This document shows positions 45,942 through 55,950 of a stretch of 64,000 nucleotides of DNA, one piece after another. The stretch comes from JAHFPN01 sp963765745 (GTDB lineage: Bacteria > Pseudomonadota > Alphaproteobacteria > Rhizobiales > Xanthobacteraceae). The notes under the pieces were generated by a model. The model ran no database searches. It saw only the letters and a program-made list of their open reading frames with translations, and had not been told where the DNA came from. Location of the stretch: the NCBI GenBank assembly GCA_963765745.1, contig CAVXXM010000003.1:558001-622000 (forward strand). The letters run 5' to 3'. Every line of letters begins with the position of its first letter. The stretch's first letter is position 1. A program made the translations under genes and the position numbers.

Positions 45942-47000
45942 ATGACTGAGCCGCATCCTTTGGCCGCCTGGCGCAAGCGGGACCGCCGCACGCTGGTGGC
46001 GCTCGCCGATGCGCTCGGCTGCGCGCCCTCGCACCTCTCGCAGATCGAAAGCCGCAAGACCAATCCGTCGCTGTCGCTTATCGCCAAGCTCAAGGCGGTC
46101 AGCGGCGGCAAGCTCAAGGCCGAGGACTTCATGCCCGCGGAATCCGCGCCTACGACGCGCAGCGTGGTGGCGGTCGGCAAGGTCAAGTTCGGCAATGCGT
46201 TGCCGCTCGCGATCATCGCGGGCCCTTGCGTCATGGAGAGCCGGGAGCACGCGCTGCAGGTGGCGACCACGCTCGCCAAGCTCGCGAAGAAGCTGAAAAT
46301 CGGCCTGGTATTCAAGACTTCGTTCGACAAGGCCAACCGCACCTCGGCGCGCGGCGCGCGCGGCGTCGGACTCGATGAGGCGCTGCCGATTTTCGCCGAG
46401 CTACGCGAGCGCACGGGTCTGCCGGTACTGACCGACGTGCATGAGCCCGAGCAATGCGCGCGCGTGGCGGAGTTCGTCGATGTTTTGCAGATCCCGGCCT
46501 TCCTGTGCCGGCAGACCGATCTACTGGTCGCGGCGGCCAAGACCGGGCGCGCGGTCAATGTGAAGAAGGGCCAGTTCCTCGCGCCCTGGGACATGAAGAA
46601 CGTGGTCGACAAGATCACCGGCGCGGGAAACCGCAACGTCTTGGTGACCGAGCGCGGCGCGTCGTTCGGCTACAACACGCTGGTGAGCGACATGCGCGCG
46701 CTGCCGATTCTGGCGCGCACGACTGGTGCGCCGGTGGTGTTCGACGCGACCCATTCGGTGCAGCAGCCGGGCGGCAAGGGCGCGGCCTCGGGCGGCGAGC
46801 GCGAATTCGTGCCGGTGCTGGCGCGCGCTGCGGTCGCGGTCGGCGTCGCCGCGGTGTTCATCGAGACCCATCCCGATCCCGATCATGCGCCTTCCGACGG
46901 ACCGAACATGGTGCCGCTTGCGGAGATGGAGCGGCTGCTGTCGGACCTGATCGCCTTCGACAAGCTCGCGAAGAAGATAATTCAACCTCGCGCGCGATAG
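45942..47000 (+). CDS. kdsA: HTH domain fused to 3-deoxy-8-phosphooctulonate synthase (KDO8P synthase)
   Basis: KdsA condenses arabinose 5-phosphate and PEP to KDO8P for the LPS inner core. Residues about 85-352 are a complete KdsA: PLAIIAGPCVMES, FKTSFDKANRTS, VLQIPAFLCRQTDLL, NVKKGQFLAPWDMKN and DATHSVQQPGG. Residues 1-68 are extra: LAAWRKRDRRTLVALADALGCAPSHLSQIES is a Cro/XRE or YdaS-like helix-turn-helix, followed by a linker (KLKAEDFMPAESAPTTRSV). The frame is continuous with no stop or frameshift. Usual KdsA is about 280 residues. The ATG at 45942 has no strong ribosome-binding site; a start at the KdsA boundary is not evident (no Met near residues 70-80). Confidence 0.9.
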   Translation: MTEPHPLAAWRKRDRRTLVALADALGCAPSHLSQIESRKTNPSLSLIAKLKAVSGGKLKAEDFMPAESAPTTRSVVAVGKVKFGNALPLAIIAGPCVMESREHALQVATTLAKLAKKLKIGLVFKTSFDKANRTSARGARGVGLDEALPIFAELRERTGLPVLTDVHEPEQCARVAEFVDVLQIPAFLCRQTDLLVAAAKTGRAVNVKKGQFLAPWDMKNVVDKITGAGNRNVLVTERGASFGYNTLVSDMRALPILARTTGAPVVFDATHSVQQPGGKGAASGGEREFVPVLARAAVAVGVAAVFIETHPDPDHAPSDGPNMVPLAEMERLLSDLIAFDKLAKKIIQPRAR

Positions 47001-47449
47001 GGCGGAACGCCCTGGTCTGGAATCCAGACGCCCGACGGCGGCTTGCCGGTCTGCCAGAAAATGTCGATCGGGATGCCGCCGCGCGGATACCAGTAGCCGC
47101 CGATGCGCAGCCATTTGGGCGCCAAGAGTTTCGCGATGCGCTTGCCGATCGCGACGGTGCAATCCTCGTGGAAAGCGCCGTGGTTCCGGAAGCTCGCGAG
47201 ATAAAGCTTCAACGATTTCGATTCGAGCAGCCATTTCCCGGGCGCGTAGTCGATCACGAGAATCGCGAAATCCGGCTGGCCGGTGATCGGACAGATGGCG
47301 GTGAACTCGGGGCAAGTGAAGCGGGCGACGTAATCGGTGTCCGGGTGCGGATTGGGCACGCGGTCGAGCACGGCCGCCTCGGGCGAGGCGGGTAGTTTGG
47401 CCTGCTTGCCGCGATGGATCGGGCGGACGGACGATTTTCGAGCAATCAA
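46982..47449 (-). CDS. queF: NADPH-dependent 7-cyano-7-deazaguanine reductase
   Basis: Reduces preQ0 to preQ1 in queuosine tRNA modification. The 155-residue unimodular (YkvM-like) form contains the catalytic Cys in EFTAICPITGQPDFA (about residue 53), the aspartate in the following segment, LESKSLKLYLASFRNHGAFHE and the C-terminal WYPRGGIPIDIFW. Its 3' end overlaps the end of kdsA on the other strand by 19 bp. Confidence 0.96.
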   Translation of the reverse strand: MIARKSSVRPIHRGKQAKLPASPEAAVLDRVPNPHPDTDYVARFTCPEFTAICPITGQPDFAILVIDYAPGKWLLESKSLKLYLASFRNHGAFHEDCTVAIGKRIAKLLAPKWLRIGGYWYPRGGIPIDIFWQTGKPPSGVWIPDQGVPPYRARG

Positions 47450-47497
47450 CGGCTTCCTCCCGGTTCTTCTGTCATCTGTGCTGCATTTCCGTGCGGC

Positions 47498-48406
47498 CTA
47501 GGCAGTTCGCACATGCCTCACGAGGCAGCGCAGGTCGTCAAGCGTCGCACCGTCTTCGAAGCTGCGAATCAAGCGTTGGAAAAGCTCAGGTTCATTTCGC
47601 GAGGTCCGCTGCTCACCGAAGCCCGCGCCGCCGATGTGAAGCAAATCGTCGACAAGATATACCAGTCGCGGGCGCGCATCGGCAGGATCTCGCACCCATT
47701 CACGAAGCAGATCCGCGAACTGAATTTTCGTTCTATCGAGATGCCGATAGATCTGGAGCCAATTGCGACCGCCGGTATCGAGCAGCCGCGGGTTGTCATT
47801 GTTGAAATCGAGCGCGAAGCGCTCGACCGACGCAAAATCGTAAATGCAGTAGCCGGCCCAAAGATTCCAGCCCCATGCCGAATTGTTGAGGATTCCGTAG
47901 ACCGGTTGGTTCTTGACCAGTCGCGCGATGTCGACCGGCGCAGTCGGTATCAAATCATGGTCGAAGAAGGCGAACGTCTTCGGGCGCAGTTCGCGCACGA
48001 TATTGTAGTAGCCCCAGGTCATCGCAATTCCATTCGAACGGCACGGATGGCGCTCGGGGTTGAACGGCAAGCCGAGATAAGGCACATCGCGGTCGGCGCA
48101 GATTCGTGCGATCTCGCGACGGGCTTTCGAGTTGCGGGAATTGTCGAGGACGATGAGCGTGCCTTCGAGGTGGCGTTTGGCCATTCTCGTCTGCAAGTCG
48201 ATGACCCAAGGCTGGTTAAACGCAACGGACATGACCAGCGAGCCGCCCGTAAGTCCCGCAAGCTTGGCGAGTAACTTGTCGGTTTCGCGCGAACGAACGC
48301 TGCGAAAAGTGCGCTCGAGGAGCACGTTGCGCGCGCGTTTCAATCCATGGACGAGCGGCCGGCCAATGAACCATTCCTCGGCGCCATATTCGCTGGGAAA
48401 GCGCAT
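47498..48406 (-). CDS. Putative GT-A-type glycosyltransferase
   Basis: 302 residues, no clear named family. A central stretch looks like a GT-A nucleotide-sugar fold: beta strand LVMSVAFNQPW, TLIVLDNSRN, then a strand ending FAFFDHDLIPT, whose DHD may be the metal-binding DxD motif (about residue 150). The C-terminal part is Arg/Trp-rich (NSAWGWNLWAGYCIYDF) and has no membrane segment. It is less GC-rich than its neighbours and lies 48 bp upstream of queF on the same strand. A role in surface polysaccharide is possible but not shown; substrate unknown. Confidence 0.55.
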   Translation of the reverse strand: MRFPSEYGAEEWFIGRPLVHGLKRARNVLLERTFRSVRSRETDKLLAKLAGLTGGSLVMSVAFNQPWVIDLQTRMAKRHLEGTLIVLDNSRNSKARREIARICADRDVPYLGLPFNPERHPCRSNGIAMTWGYYNIVRELRPKTFAFFDHDLIPTAPVDIARLVKNQPVYGILNNSAWGWNLWAGYCIYDFASVERFALDFNNDNPRLLDTGGRNWLQIYRHLDRTKIQFADLLREWVRDPADARPRLVYLVDDLLHIGGAGFGEQRTSRNEPELFQRLIRSFEDGATLDDLRCLVRHVRTA

Positions 48407-48553
48407 CGTGTGATTTCTACCGGTGGGTTGATAGCGCAGTCATGATAGCAATGCCGCAGCATTAGGTGGCCTGCAAGTCCCGTCCGAAGCGCGGCCGGTC
48501 TTTGCCCGGGCGCTCAGTTCGAGTAGAAGGCCTGCCAGAACCGAAAGCGCAGC

Positions 48554-49837
48554 ATGACCGCGATCACCGATATACGCGCCCGCGAAATCCTCGATAGCCG
48601 CGGCAATCCGACCGTCGAAGCGGATGTCATCCTCGAGGACGGCTCGCGCGGCCGCGCGGCGGTGCCTTCGGGCGCCTCGACCGGGGCGCACGAGGCGGTC
48701 GAGCTCAGGGATGGCGACAAGAAGCGCTATCTCGGCAAGGGCGTGCAGAAGGCGGTGGCCGCCGCCGAAGGCGAGATTTTCGACGCGATCGGCGGCATGG
48801 ACGCCGAGGACCAGGCCAAGATCGACGAGACGCTGATCGCGCTCGACGGCACCGAGAACAAGTCGCGGCTCGGCGCCAATGCGATTCTCGGCGTGTCGCT
48901 CGCGGTGGCCAAAGCGGCGGCCGCCGCCGCGAAGCTTCCGCTCTACCGCTATCTCGGCGGGCCGACCGCGCGGCTGCTGCCGGTGCCGATGATGAATATC
49001 GTGAACGGCGGCGCGCACGCGGACAATCCGATCGACTTCCAGGAATTCATGATCATGCCGGTGGGTGCGCCGAGCTTCGCCGAGGCGCTGCGCATGGGCG
49101 CGGAGATTTTCCATACACTCAAGAAGGCGCTGCACGACGCCGGCCACAACACCAATGTCGGCGACGAGGGCGGTTTCGCGCCGAATCTGAAGGACGCCGA
49201 CGCGGCGCTCGGCTTCGTGGCCAAGGCGGTGGAGAAAGCCGGCTACAAGCCGGGCCGCGACGTGGTGCTCGCACTCGATTGCGCGGCAACCGAGTTCTTC
49301 AAGGGCGGAAAATACGTCTATGAAGGCGAGGGCAAGACGCGCGATGGGGACGCGCAGGTGAAATATCTCGCCGAGCTTTGCGCGCGCTATCCGATCGCCT
49401 CGATCGAGGACGGCATGGCCGAGGACGACTGGGCCGGCTGGAAGCTCCTTACCGAGCGGATCGGCGCGAAAGTGCAGCTGGTGGGCGACGATATCTTCGT
49501 CACCAGCGAGAAGCGCCTACGCCGCGGCATCGCCGAAGGCGTGGCGAATGCGATCCTGGTGAAGGTCAATCAGATCGGAACGCTCACCGAGACGCTGGCG
49601 ACGGTCGAGACCGCGCACCGCGCCGCCTATCGCGCGGTGATGTCGCACCGCTCGGGTGAGACGGAGGATGCGACGATTGCGGACCTTGCGGTCGCGACCG
49701 GCTGCGGACAGATCAAGACCGGCTCGCTGTCGCGCTCGGACCGGACCGCGAAATACAATCAGCTCCTGCGCATCGAGGAGGAACTCGGCAAAGAAGCGCG
49801 TTACGCGGGGCGCGCGGCGCTCAAAGCGCTGGCTTAG
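48554..49837 (+). CDS. eno: Enolase
   Basis: Converts 2-phosphoglycerate to PEP in glycolysis. The 427 residues show the standard beginning (DIRAREILDSRGNPTVEADV), GASTGAHEAVELRDGD, the catalytic Glu in GDEGGFAPNL and the metal and active-site regions ASIEDGMAEDDW, GDDIFVT and the lysines in LVKVNQIGT and SHRSGETED. Stop codon overlaps the end of the opposing MFS gene by 17 bp. Confidence 0.97.
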   Translation: MTAITDIRAREILDSRGNPTVEADVILEDGSRGRAAVPSGASTGAHEAVELRDGDKKRYLGKGVQKAVAAAEGEIFDAIGGMDAEDQAKIDETLIALDGTENKSRLGANAILGVSLAVAKAAAAAAKLPLYRYLGGPTARLLPVPMMNIVNGGAHADNPIDFQEFMIMPVGAPSFAEALRMGAEIFHTLKKALHDAGHNTNVGDEGGFAPNLKDADAALGFVAKAVEKAGYKPGRDVVLALDCAATEFFKGGKYVYEGEGKTRDGDAQVKYLAELCARYPIASIEDGMAEDDWAGWKLLTERIGAKVQLVGDDIFVTSEKRLRRGIAEGVANAILVKVNQIGTLTETLATVETAHRAAYRAVMSHRSGETEDATIADLAVATGCGQIKTGSLSRSDRTAKYNQLLRIEEELGKEARYAGRAALKALA

Positions 49838-51079
49838 CTTTCGTACGCGGCCGCCACAGGATGACTGCCGCCGCTAGCAGCTCCGCGCCGATGCAGAGGA
49901 ATATGGAGGCAGTGTAGTTGCCTGTCAGATCGCGCAACGCGCCGAGCGCAGACGGGCCGAATGCATAGGTCACCGTGCTCACGGCGACGATCAATCCAAC
50001 CACCATGCCGAATGATCCCGGTTCGAACTCGCGTTGGACGATCAGGGCGGGAGGGTGATCAGATTGCCGACGGAAAGCCCGAACACGACGCAGGCGACAT
50101 AGAGCGTCGCCGCGTCAGACGACCGCGCGATGACGAACAGCGCGGCCGCCTGAGTCGCCAGCGAGATCGCGGTCGTGATGCGCGGATCGAGCCGGTCCGC
50201 GACCGCTCCGAGCAACAGCCTTCCGAGCAGGGCGGCGACCGTCGTGATCGCCACCGCGATGCCCGCGCTGGTCCGGCCGATCGAGACTTGCAGGATCGCG
50301 ATCTGGTGCACCAGAAATCCGACCTGCGCGACCAGCGAGAGCGCTACCGGTCCGCAGACGCTCCAGAAGGCAGGACTGCGCAGCGCCTGCGCCCGCGTCC
50401 AGGCGACAGGCTGCGGCTTGCCGGGTGTCGCCATTTCGACCTGCGGCGGTGGTCCGATGAAAATGAGGATCGCTGGTACCAACACAATCATCATGAAAGC
50501 AGCAGTCGCGCTCATCGCGTAGCGGAAGCCGATCGCATCGGTGAGAAATATGAGGCCGGGAACGACCAGTATCCCCCCGAAGCTCGCGCCGGTGAGCGCA
50601 AGGCTGATGGCTAGACCAAGTCGCGAGCGAAACCAGAGGCTGAGCACGCTCGTGATGGCGGCGATGCTCATCATTGCCCAGGCGAACGACATGACCAGAT
50701 AGGCGAGCGCGAGGTGCCATTGCGCGCTCACCAGTCCGATGCCGACCGCGGAGATCGCGAGCGTGATGGTGCCCGCGAGCATCAAGCGGCGCGGCCCGAG
50801 CCGGCGCAGGATATTGCTGACGTAAACTACAAACACGGCGCTGGTTAGATAGAACGCGCTGCTGGCGAGCGAGATCCACGAGGTGGACCAGCTGTAGAGG
50901 CGCTGCAGCTCCACAAGGTAGACGCTCAGGCCATAGAAGCAGAGGCCCCAGGAGAACGTCGCGATCAGGAAACAGACGAACACCACGCGCCAGCCTTGAT
51001 AGCGCAGCGAGGCTTCGTCGGTTTCCGGGGGATTGGTCGGCGCTGGGGCCATCGGGCCGATCTTGCTGAGGCGGGCCAC
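49821..51079 (-). CDS. MFS transporter (one apparent frameshift)
   Basis: Twelve-helix major facilitator resembling the oxalate/formate or monocarboxylate antiporter branch. Helices are visible from about residue 30 onward, with an internal repeat (RRLGPRRLMLAGT after helix 2, and GRLLLGAVADRLDPR after helix 8). The frame breaks at GGG 50045-50047 (minus-strand CCC). Adding one C joins NLITLPP to LIVQREFEPGSFGMVVGLI, and the product continues to WRPRTKAKPAL, total about 419 residues. Substrate is unknown. The gene is divergent from the ftsB-like gene and converges on eno. Confidence 0.8.
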
Positions 51080-51167
51080 TATTCTCGATCGGAGGCTCTT
51101 GCGCTACCCGGTTTCCGCGCGCTGCCGCGTTAACACCAAGGCAACCGGCGTTCGGGCATAAGGGCTC

Positions 51168-51485
51168 ATGGTCGTCCGCACCCGACTCGGCAGTTTCCTC
51201 AAGGGGCTCGCGCTTTATGCGGTCGCGGCCCTCCTGGTGGGCTATTTTGCGTTCCATGCCTATCACGGCAACCACGGCATCGTGGCCAGTCGAGCCTTCG
51301 AGCAGGAGGCGGCGCAACTCGAGCGGGAGCGTAACGAGATCCGCGCCGAGCGCGAAGGGTGGGAGCGGCGGATCGCTCTCCTGAAGCCCGAAAGCCTCGA
51401 TCCCGACCAGGTGGATGAGCTGGCCCGGCGCGACCTGTTCTTTGCCCACCCCAACGATCTCGTGGTGCACTGGTCTGCGCGCTGA
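51168..51485 (+). CDS. FtsB/DivIC-family septum formation initiator
   Basis: 105 residues: one transmembrane helix (about 12-32), then a coiled coil (about 43-75, EQEAAQLERERNEIRAERE) and the short C-terminal motif around DPDQVDELARRDLFFAHPNDLVV. This is the layout of FtsB-like divisome proteins. Location between eno and the pyruvate dehydrogenase genes is conserved in proteobacteria (eno-ftsB), supporting the call. Confidence 0.88.
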   Translation: MVVRTRLGSFLKGLALYAVAALLVGYFAFHAYHGNHGIVASRAFEQEAAQLERERNEIRAEREGWERRIALLKPESLDPDQVDELARRDLFFAHPNDLVVHWSAR

Positions 51486-51637
51486 AACGTCGTTGCGCCC
51501 ACGGGGCCCGGCAAGAAATTCCCTGTCGAGCCGACCTCCTGGCTATGCGTTTTGCACCGCAGCGGCCTGTGGACCGCGGCGTGGCGCCACGGATTGTTTT
51601 ACGCTAAGCAATTCACAGCGGAAGATCGAGGAACGCC

Positions 51638-52685
51638 ATGCCCGTCGCCGCGAAGTCCGCGGAGCCCCAGAAATCGACGGCCCGTTCCGCCGGCAACGGC
51701 AAGGGCGAGGCCCGTCTGGCATTGGTGCTCGACCGCGAGCAGGAAATCCGCGCATTCCGCGAGATGCTCCTGATCCGCCGTTTCGAGGAGAAGGCCGGCC
51801 AGCTCTACGGCATGGGTCTGATCGGCGGCTTCTGCCATCTCTATATCGGCCAGGAAGCGGTCGTGATCGGCATGAAGATGGCGCTCGAGGAAGGCGATCA
51901 GGTCATCACCGCCTATCGCGACCACGGCCATATGCTCTCCTGCGGAATGGACCCCAAGGGCGTCATGGCCGAGCTCACCGGCCGCCGTTCCGGCTATTCC
52001 AAAGGCAAGGGCGGCTCGATGCATATGTTCTCGGTCGAGAAGGAATTTCTTCGGCGGCCACGGCATCGTCGGCGCGCAGGTCTCGCTCGGCACCGGCATC
52101 GCTTTCGCCAACCGCTATCGCGGAAACGGCCGCGTGTGCTTGACTTATTTCGGCGACGGCGCCGCCAACCAGGGCCAGGTCTACGAGAGCTTCAACATGG
52201 CCGAACTCTGGAAGCTGCCGGTGGTCTACGTCATCGAGAACAACCGCTACGCCATGGGCACCTCGGTCGCGCGCTCCTCGGCGCAGACCGATTTCTCCAA
52301 GCGCGGGCTCTCGTTCGATATCCCCGGCGAGCAGGTCGATGGCATGGACGTGCGGGCGGTGAAGGAGGCGGGCGAGCGCGCGGTCGCCTTCGCGCGCGGC
52401 GGCAAGGGGCCGTACATTCTGGAAATGCAGACCTATCGTTATCGCGGCCATTCCATGTCGGATCCCGCAAAATACCGGCCGAAGGAAGAGCTGAACAAGA
52501 TCCGCGACGAGCACGATCCGATCGACATGGTGCGCGCGCGCCTGATCGAGACCAAGCGCGCCAGCGAGGACGAGCTGAAGAAGCTCGAGACCGAAATCCG
52601 CAACACGATCAACGAGGCCGCCGAATTCGCCTCGCACGACCGCGAGCCCGATCCTTCGGAGCTGTGGACCGACGTGGTGCGTTGA
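51638..52685 (+). CDS. pdhA: Pyruvate dehydrogenase E1 component subunit alpha (one apparent frameshift)
   Basis: Thiamine-diphosphate-dependent decarboxylase subunit of the PDH complex. Motifs include MLLIRRFEEKAGQLYGMG, the TPP-binding GDGAANQGQVYESFNMA, and the phosphorylation-loop region TYRYRGHSMSDPAKYR. A +1 shift at TTT 52046-52048 (expected TT, giving EKEFFGGHGIVGAQVSLG) joins the two parts; corrected length is 348 residues. It is the first of three PDH genes; pdhB starts 11 nt downstream. Confidence 0.94.
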
Positions 52686-52695
52686 GAGGTCGCCT

Positions 52696-54109
52696 GTGCC
52701 CATCGAAATCCTGATGCCGGCGCTCTCTCCCACGATGGAGAAGGGCAACCTCGCCAAGTGGGTGAAGCACGAGGGCGAGAAAGTGAAGGCCGGCGACGTG
52801 ATCGCCGAGATCGAGACCGACAAGGCCACGATGGAAGTCGAGGCGGTCGACGAGGGCACGCTCGGAAAAATCCTCGTGCCCGAAGGCACCCAGGACGTGG
52901 CAGTCAACACGCCGATCGCGTTGATCCTGGTGGATGGCGAGAGCGCCGGCGCACTCAAGCGCGTGGACGTTGCCGCCGAGGAGCATGCGGCGGAATCGGC
53001 GCCGCCGGCCGAAGCCGAAAGCGGGCGCGCACAGGTCAATGAAGTTCGAATTTCCCCCGGCCCGGCGCCGACTGCGCCGCCGACGCCTGCAATGCTGCCC
53101 GACACCGACGTGCCGGCCGGTACCGAGATGGTGTCGATCAGCGTGCGCGAAGCGCTGCGCGACGCCATGGCCGAGGAAATGCGCCGCGACCAGGACGTGT
53201 TCGTGATCGGCGAGGAGGTCGCGGAATATCAGGGCGCCTACAAGGTGACACAGGGGCTGCTGCAGGAATTCGGCGACAAGCGCGTGATCGACACCCCGAT
53301 CACCGAGCACGGCTTCGCCGGACTCGGCGTCGGCGCGGCGATGGCGGGGCTCAAGCCCATCGTCGAGTTCATGACCTGGAACTTCGCGATGCAGGCCATC
53401 GATCATCTCATCAACTCGGCGGCGAAGACGCTCTACATGTCGGGCGGACAGATGGCCTGCTCGATCGTATTCCGCGGTCCGAACGGCGCGGCGGCACGCG
53501 TCGCGGCCCAGCACAGCCAGGATTTCTCCGCCTGGTACTCGCATATTCCAGGCCTCAAGGTGGTCGCGCCCTATACGGCGGCGGATGCCAAGGGCCTCTT
53601 GAAGTCGGCGATCCGCGATCCGAACCCGGTCATCTTCCTCGAGAACGAAATTCTCTACGGCAAATCCTTTCCCGGTTCCGAAGCTCGACGACTGGACGGT
53701 GCCGATCGGCAAGGCGCGCGTCGCGCGGCCGGGCAAGGACGTGACCATCGTCTCCTGGTCGATGGGCATGACCTATGCGCTGGCCGCGGCCGAGGAATTG
53801 GCGAAAGAAGGCATCGAAGCCGAGGTGATCGATCTCCGTACGCTGAGGCCCATGGACACGGCGACCATCGTCGAATCGGTGAAGAAGACCAATCGCTGCG
53901 TCACGGTGGAGGAGAGCTGGCCGCAATCGGGCATCGGCGCCGAGATCGCCGCGCGCATCATGGAGGAGGCGTTCGACTGGCTCGACGCGCCGGTGAAGCG
54001 CGTTTCGGCCAAGGACGTGCCGATGCCTTACGCCGCGAATTTGGAGAAGCTCGCGCTGCCTTCGGTCGCCGAGGTGGTCGCGGCGGCCAAAGCGGTGAAC
54101 TATCGCTGA
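52696..54109 (+). CDS. pdhB: Pyruvate dehydrogenase E1 component subunit beta with lipoyl domain (one apparent frameshift)
   Basis: E1-beta subunit. Unusually for most bacteria but normally for Hyphomicrobiales, it starts with a lipoyl domain (residues 1-78; Lys43 in EIETDKATMEVEA). An Ala/Pro linker follows, then the transketolase-type core (SVREALRDAMAEEMRRD, VIDTPITEHGFAGLGVG) and the C-terminal domain (VIDLRTLRPMDTATIV). The frame breaks at GG 53674-53675 (expected G: KSFPVPKLDDWTVPIG). Corrected length is 470 residues. GTG start. Confidence 0.94.
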
Positions 54110-54121
54110 CGAGTGCGCATC

Positions 54122-55451
54122 ATGCCCGTCAACATCCTCATGCCCGCGCTATCTCCGACGATGGAGAAGGGCAACCTTGCCAAGTGGGTGAAGAAGGAAG
54201 GCGACAAGGTAAAGCCCGGCGACGTGATCGCCGAGATCGAGACCGACAAGGCCACGATGGAGGTCGAGGCGGTCGACGAGGGGGTGCTGGCCAAGATCGT
54301 GGTGCCCGAAGGCACGCAGGACGTGCCGGTGAACCAGCTCATCGCTGTGCTCGCGGCCGAGGGCGAGGACCCGAAGGCGGTGGCGAGCGGGGCGGGGGCG
54401 GCGAAGCCGGTGCCGAAAGCCGTTGCCGCATCTGCTCCGTCCACAAAACCAGCGGTCGCGCCTGCGGTGCCAGCTCCACAGCCAGCCGTTGCTCGTCAAA
54501 TGCCTGCGCCGGTCGCGGCAACGAATGGCGGAGGAGCAGCCCGCATCTTCGCTTCGCCCTTGGCGCGGCGATTGGCGAAGGAATCCAATATCGATCTCAC
54601 GCGTCTTGCCGGCTCCGGGCCGCACGGGCGGATCGTCGCCAGCGATATCGATTTGGCGAAGAAGGGCGGCGCGGCGATGCGGGCGCCGGGAGCGGCGTCG
54701 GCGATCCAGGCGCCGACCGACGCGCAGATTCGCGCGCTCTACGAAGAGGGTGCTTACGAGTTCGTGCCGCACGATTCGATGCGCAAGACGATCGCCAAGC
54801 GCCTGGTCGAGTCGAAGCTCACGATCCCGCACTATTATCTCACGATCGATTGCGAGATCGACGCGCTCTTGAAGGCGCGCGAGGAGATCAATTCCTCGGC
54901 GCCCAAGGTCGACGGCAAGCCGCGCTTCCGCATCTCGGTCAACGACTTCATCATCAAGGCGATGGCGCTGGCGCTGACCAAGATTCCCGACCGCCAACGT
55001 GACCTGGACCGAGGCCGGTATGCTCAGGCACAAGCACGCCGACGTGGGCGTGGCGGTGGCACTCGACGGCGGCCTGATCACGCCGATCGTTCGCCGCGCC
55101 GAAGAGAAGTCGCTCTCGGTGATCTCGAACGAAATGCGCGACCTTGCCGCCCGCGCGCGCACGAAGAAGCTCAAGCCGCAAGAGTTCCAGGGTGGCGCCA
55201 CCTCGATCTCGAACTTGGGCATGTACGGCATCCGCGACTTCATCGCCGTGATCAACCCGCCGCAATCGAGTATCCTGGCGGTCGGCGTCGGCGAGGAGCG
55301 CATGGTGGTGAAGAAGGGCAAGCCCGTGGTGGCGACCGTCATGACGGTGACGCTGTCCGGCGACCATCGCGCCATCGACGGCGCGCTCGGCGCCGAGCTG
55401 CTGGGGGCGTTCAAGAACTACATCGAAAATCCTGTCGAGATGCTGGCGTGA
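54122..55451 (+). CDS. pdhC: Dihydrolipoamide acetyltransferase, PDH E2 (one apparent frameshift)
   Basis: Core acetyltransferase of the PDH complex. One lipoyl domain (1-78, Lys43) is followed by an Ala/Pro linker, an E3/E1-binding domain (about 138-172, ASPLARRLAKESNIDLTRL) and the catalytic domain ending with the CAT-type active site TVTLSGDHRAIDGALGAEL. A +1 shift at CC 54991-54992 (expected C: KIPDANVTWTEAGML) interrupts the catalytic domain. Corrected length is 442 residues. Its lipoyl domain is almost identical in DNA sequence to that of pdhB, so the two genes share a stretch of homology. Confidence 0.94.
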
Positions 55452-55456
55452 CGCTC

Positions 55457-55936
55457 ATGACCGACCAGACCCGCACGCGCGATGCCGTGATCACCTATTT
55501 CCCGATGTTCATCGCAACGATCTCGGTCGTGGCGTCGCTCTACAGCGCCTGGCTGTTCGCGCGCAGCTTCGAAGTCATGCAACGCGCGGTGGACCGCGGT
55601 GAAATCATGCGCTCGTGCAAGGACGTGATCGACACGTATTTTCAGATCAAGCTGAAGGCGGGGCTGATCGCGGACGGCGGTGCCGGAGCCAATGCGGCGG
55701 CGAACGAAGCGGCAAGCGCGGTCGCCAAGTTCGGTGCGCTCGGCACTTACCTCGCCAATTTCGGCGACGAGGCCGCGCGCGTGCGCTACACCCAGCTTGC
55801 CCGTGAGCTCGCTCGCATTGTCCCCGCTGCGCGCACCACGCCGCGCCAGGATATCGACAAGCTGTTCGAGCCCGCCGAAAAATTGTTCGCGACCCTGAAC
55901 GACGATTGCGTGCGAACGGCGCAATCGGTGATGTAG
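55457..55936 (+). CDS. Hypothetical single-helix membrane protein in the PDH gene group
   Basis: 159 residues with one hydrophobic helix near the N-terminus (about 12-38, AVITYFPMFIATISVVASLYSAW), followed by a helical, Ala-rich region with Cys (RSCKDVID) and a C-terminal DDCVRTAQSVM. No family recognised. The ATG lies 5 nt after the pdhC stop, with a GTG alternative overlapping that stop, so it is probably co-transcribed with pdhABC. Confidence 0.65.
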   Translation: MTDQTRTRDAVITYFPMFIATISVVASLYSAWLFARSFEVMQRAVDRGEIMRSCKDVIDTYFQIKLKAGLIADGGAGANAAANEAASAVAKFGALGTYLANFGDEAARVRYTQLARELARIVPAARTTPRQDIDKLFEPAEKLFATLNDDCVRTAQSVM

Positions 55937-55950
55937 CGCGGGATCGAGCC

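Noticed and set aside
52732..54300. Near-identical 5' ends of pdhB and pdhC as a recent duplication artefact
   Set aside because: Both encode lipoyl domains, which is the normal architecture for E1-beta and E2 in this group; similarity reflects shared domain and possible gene conversion, not misassembly.
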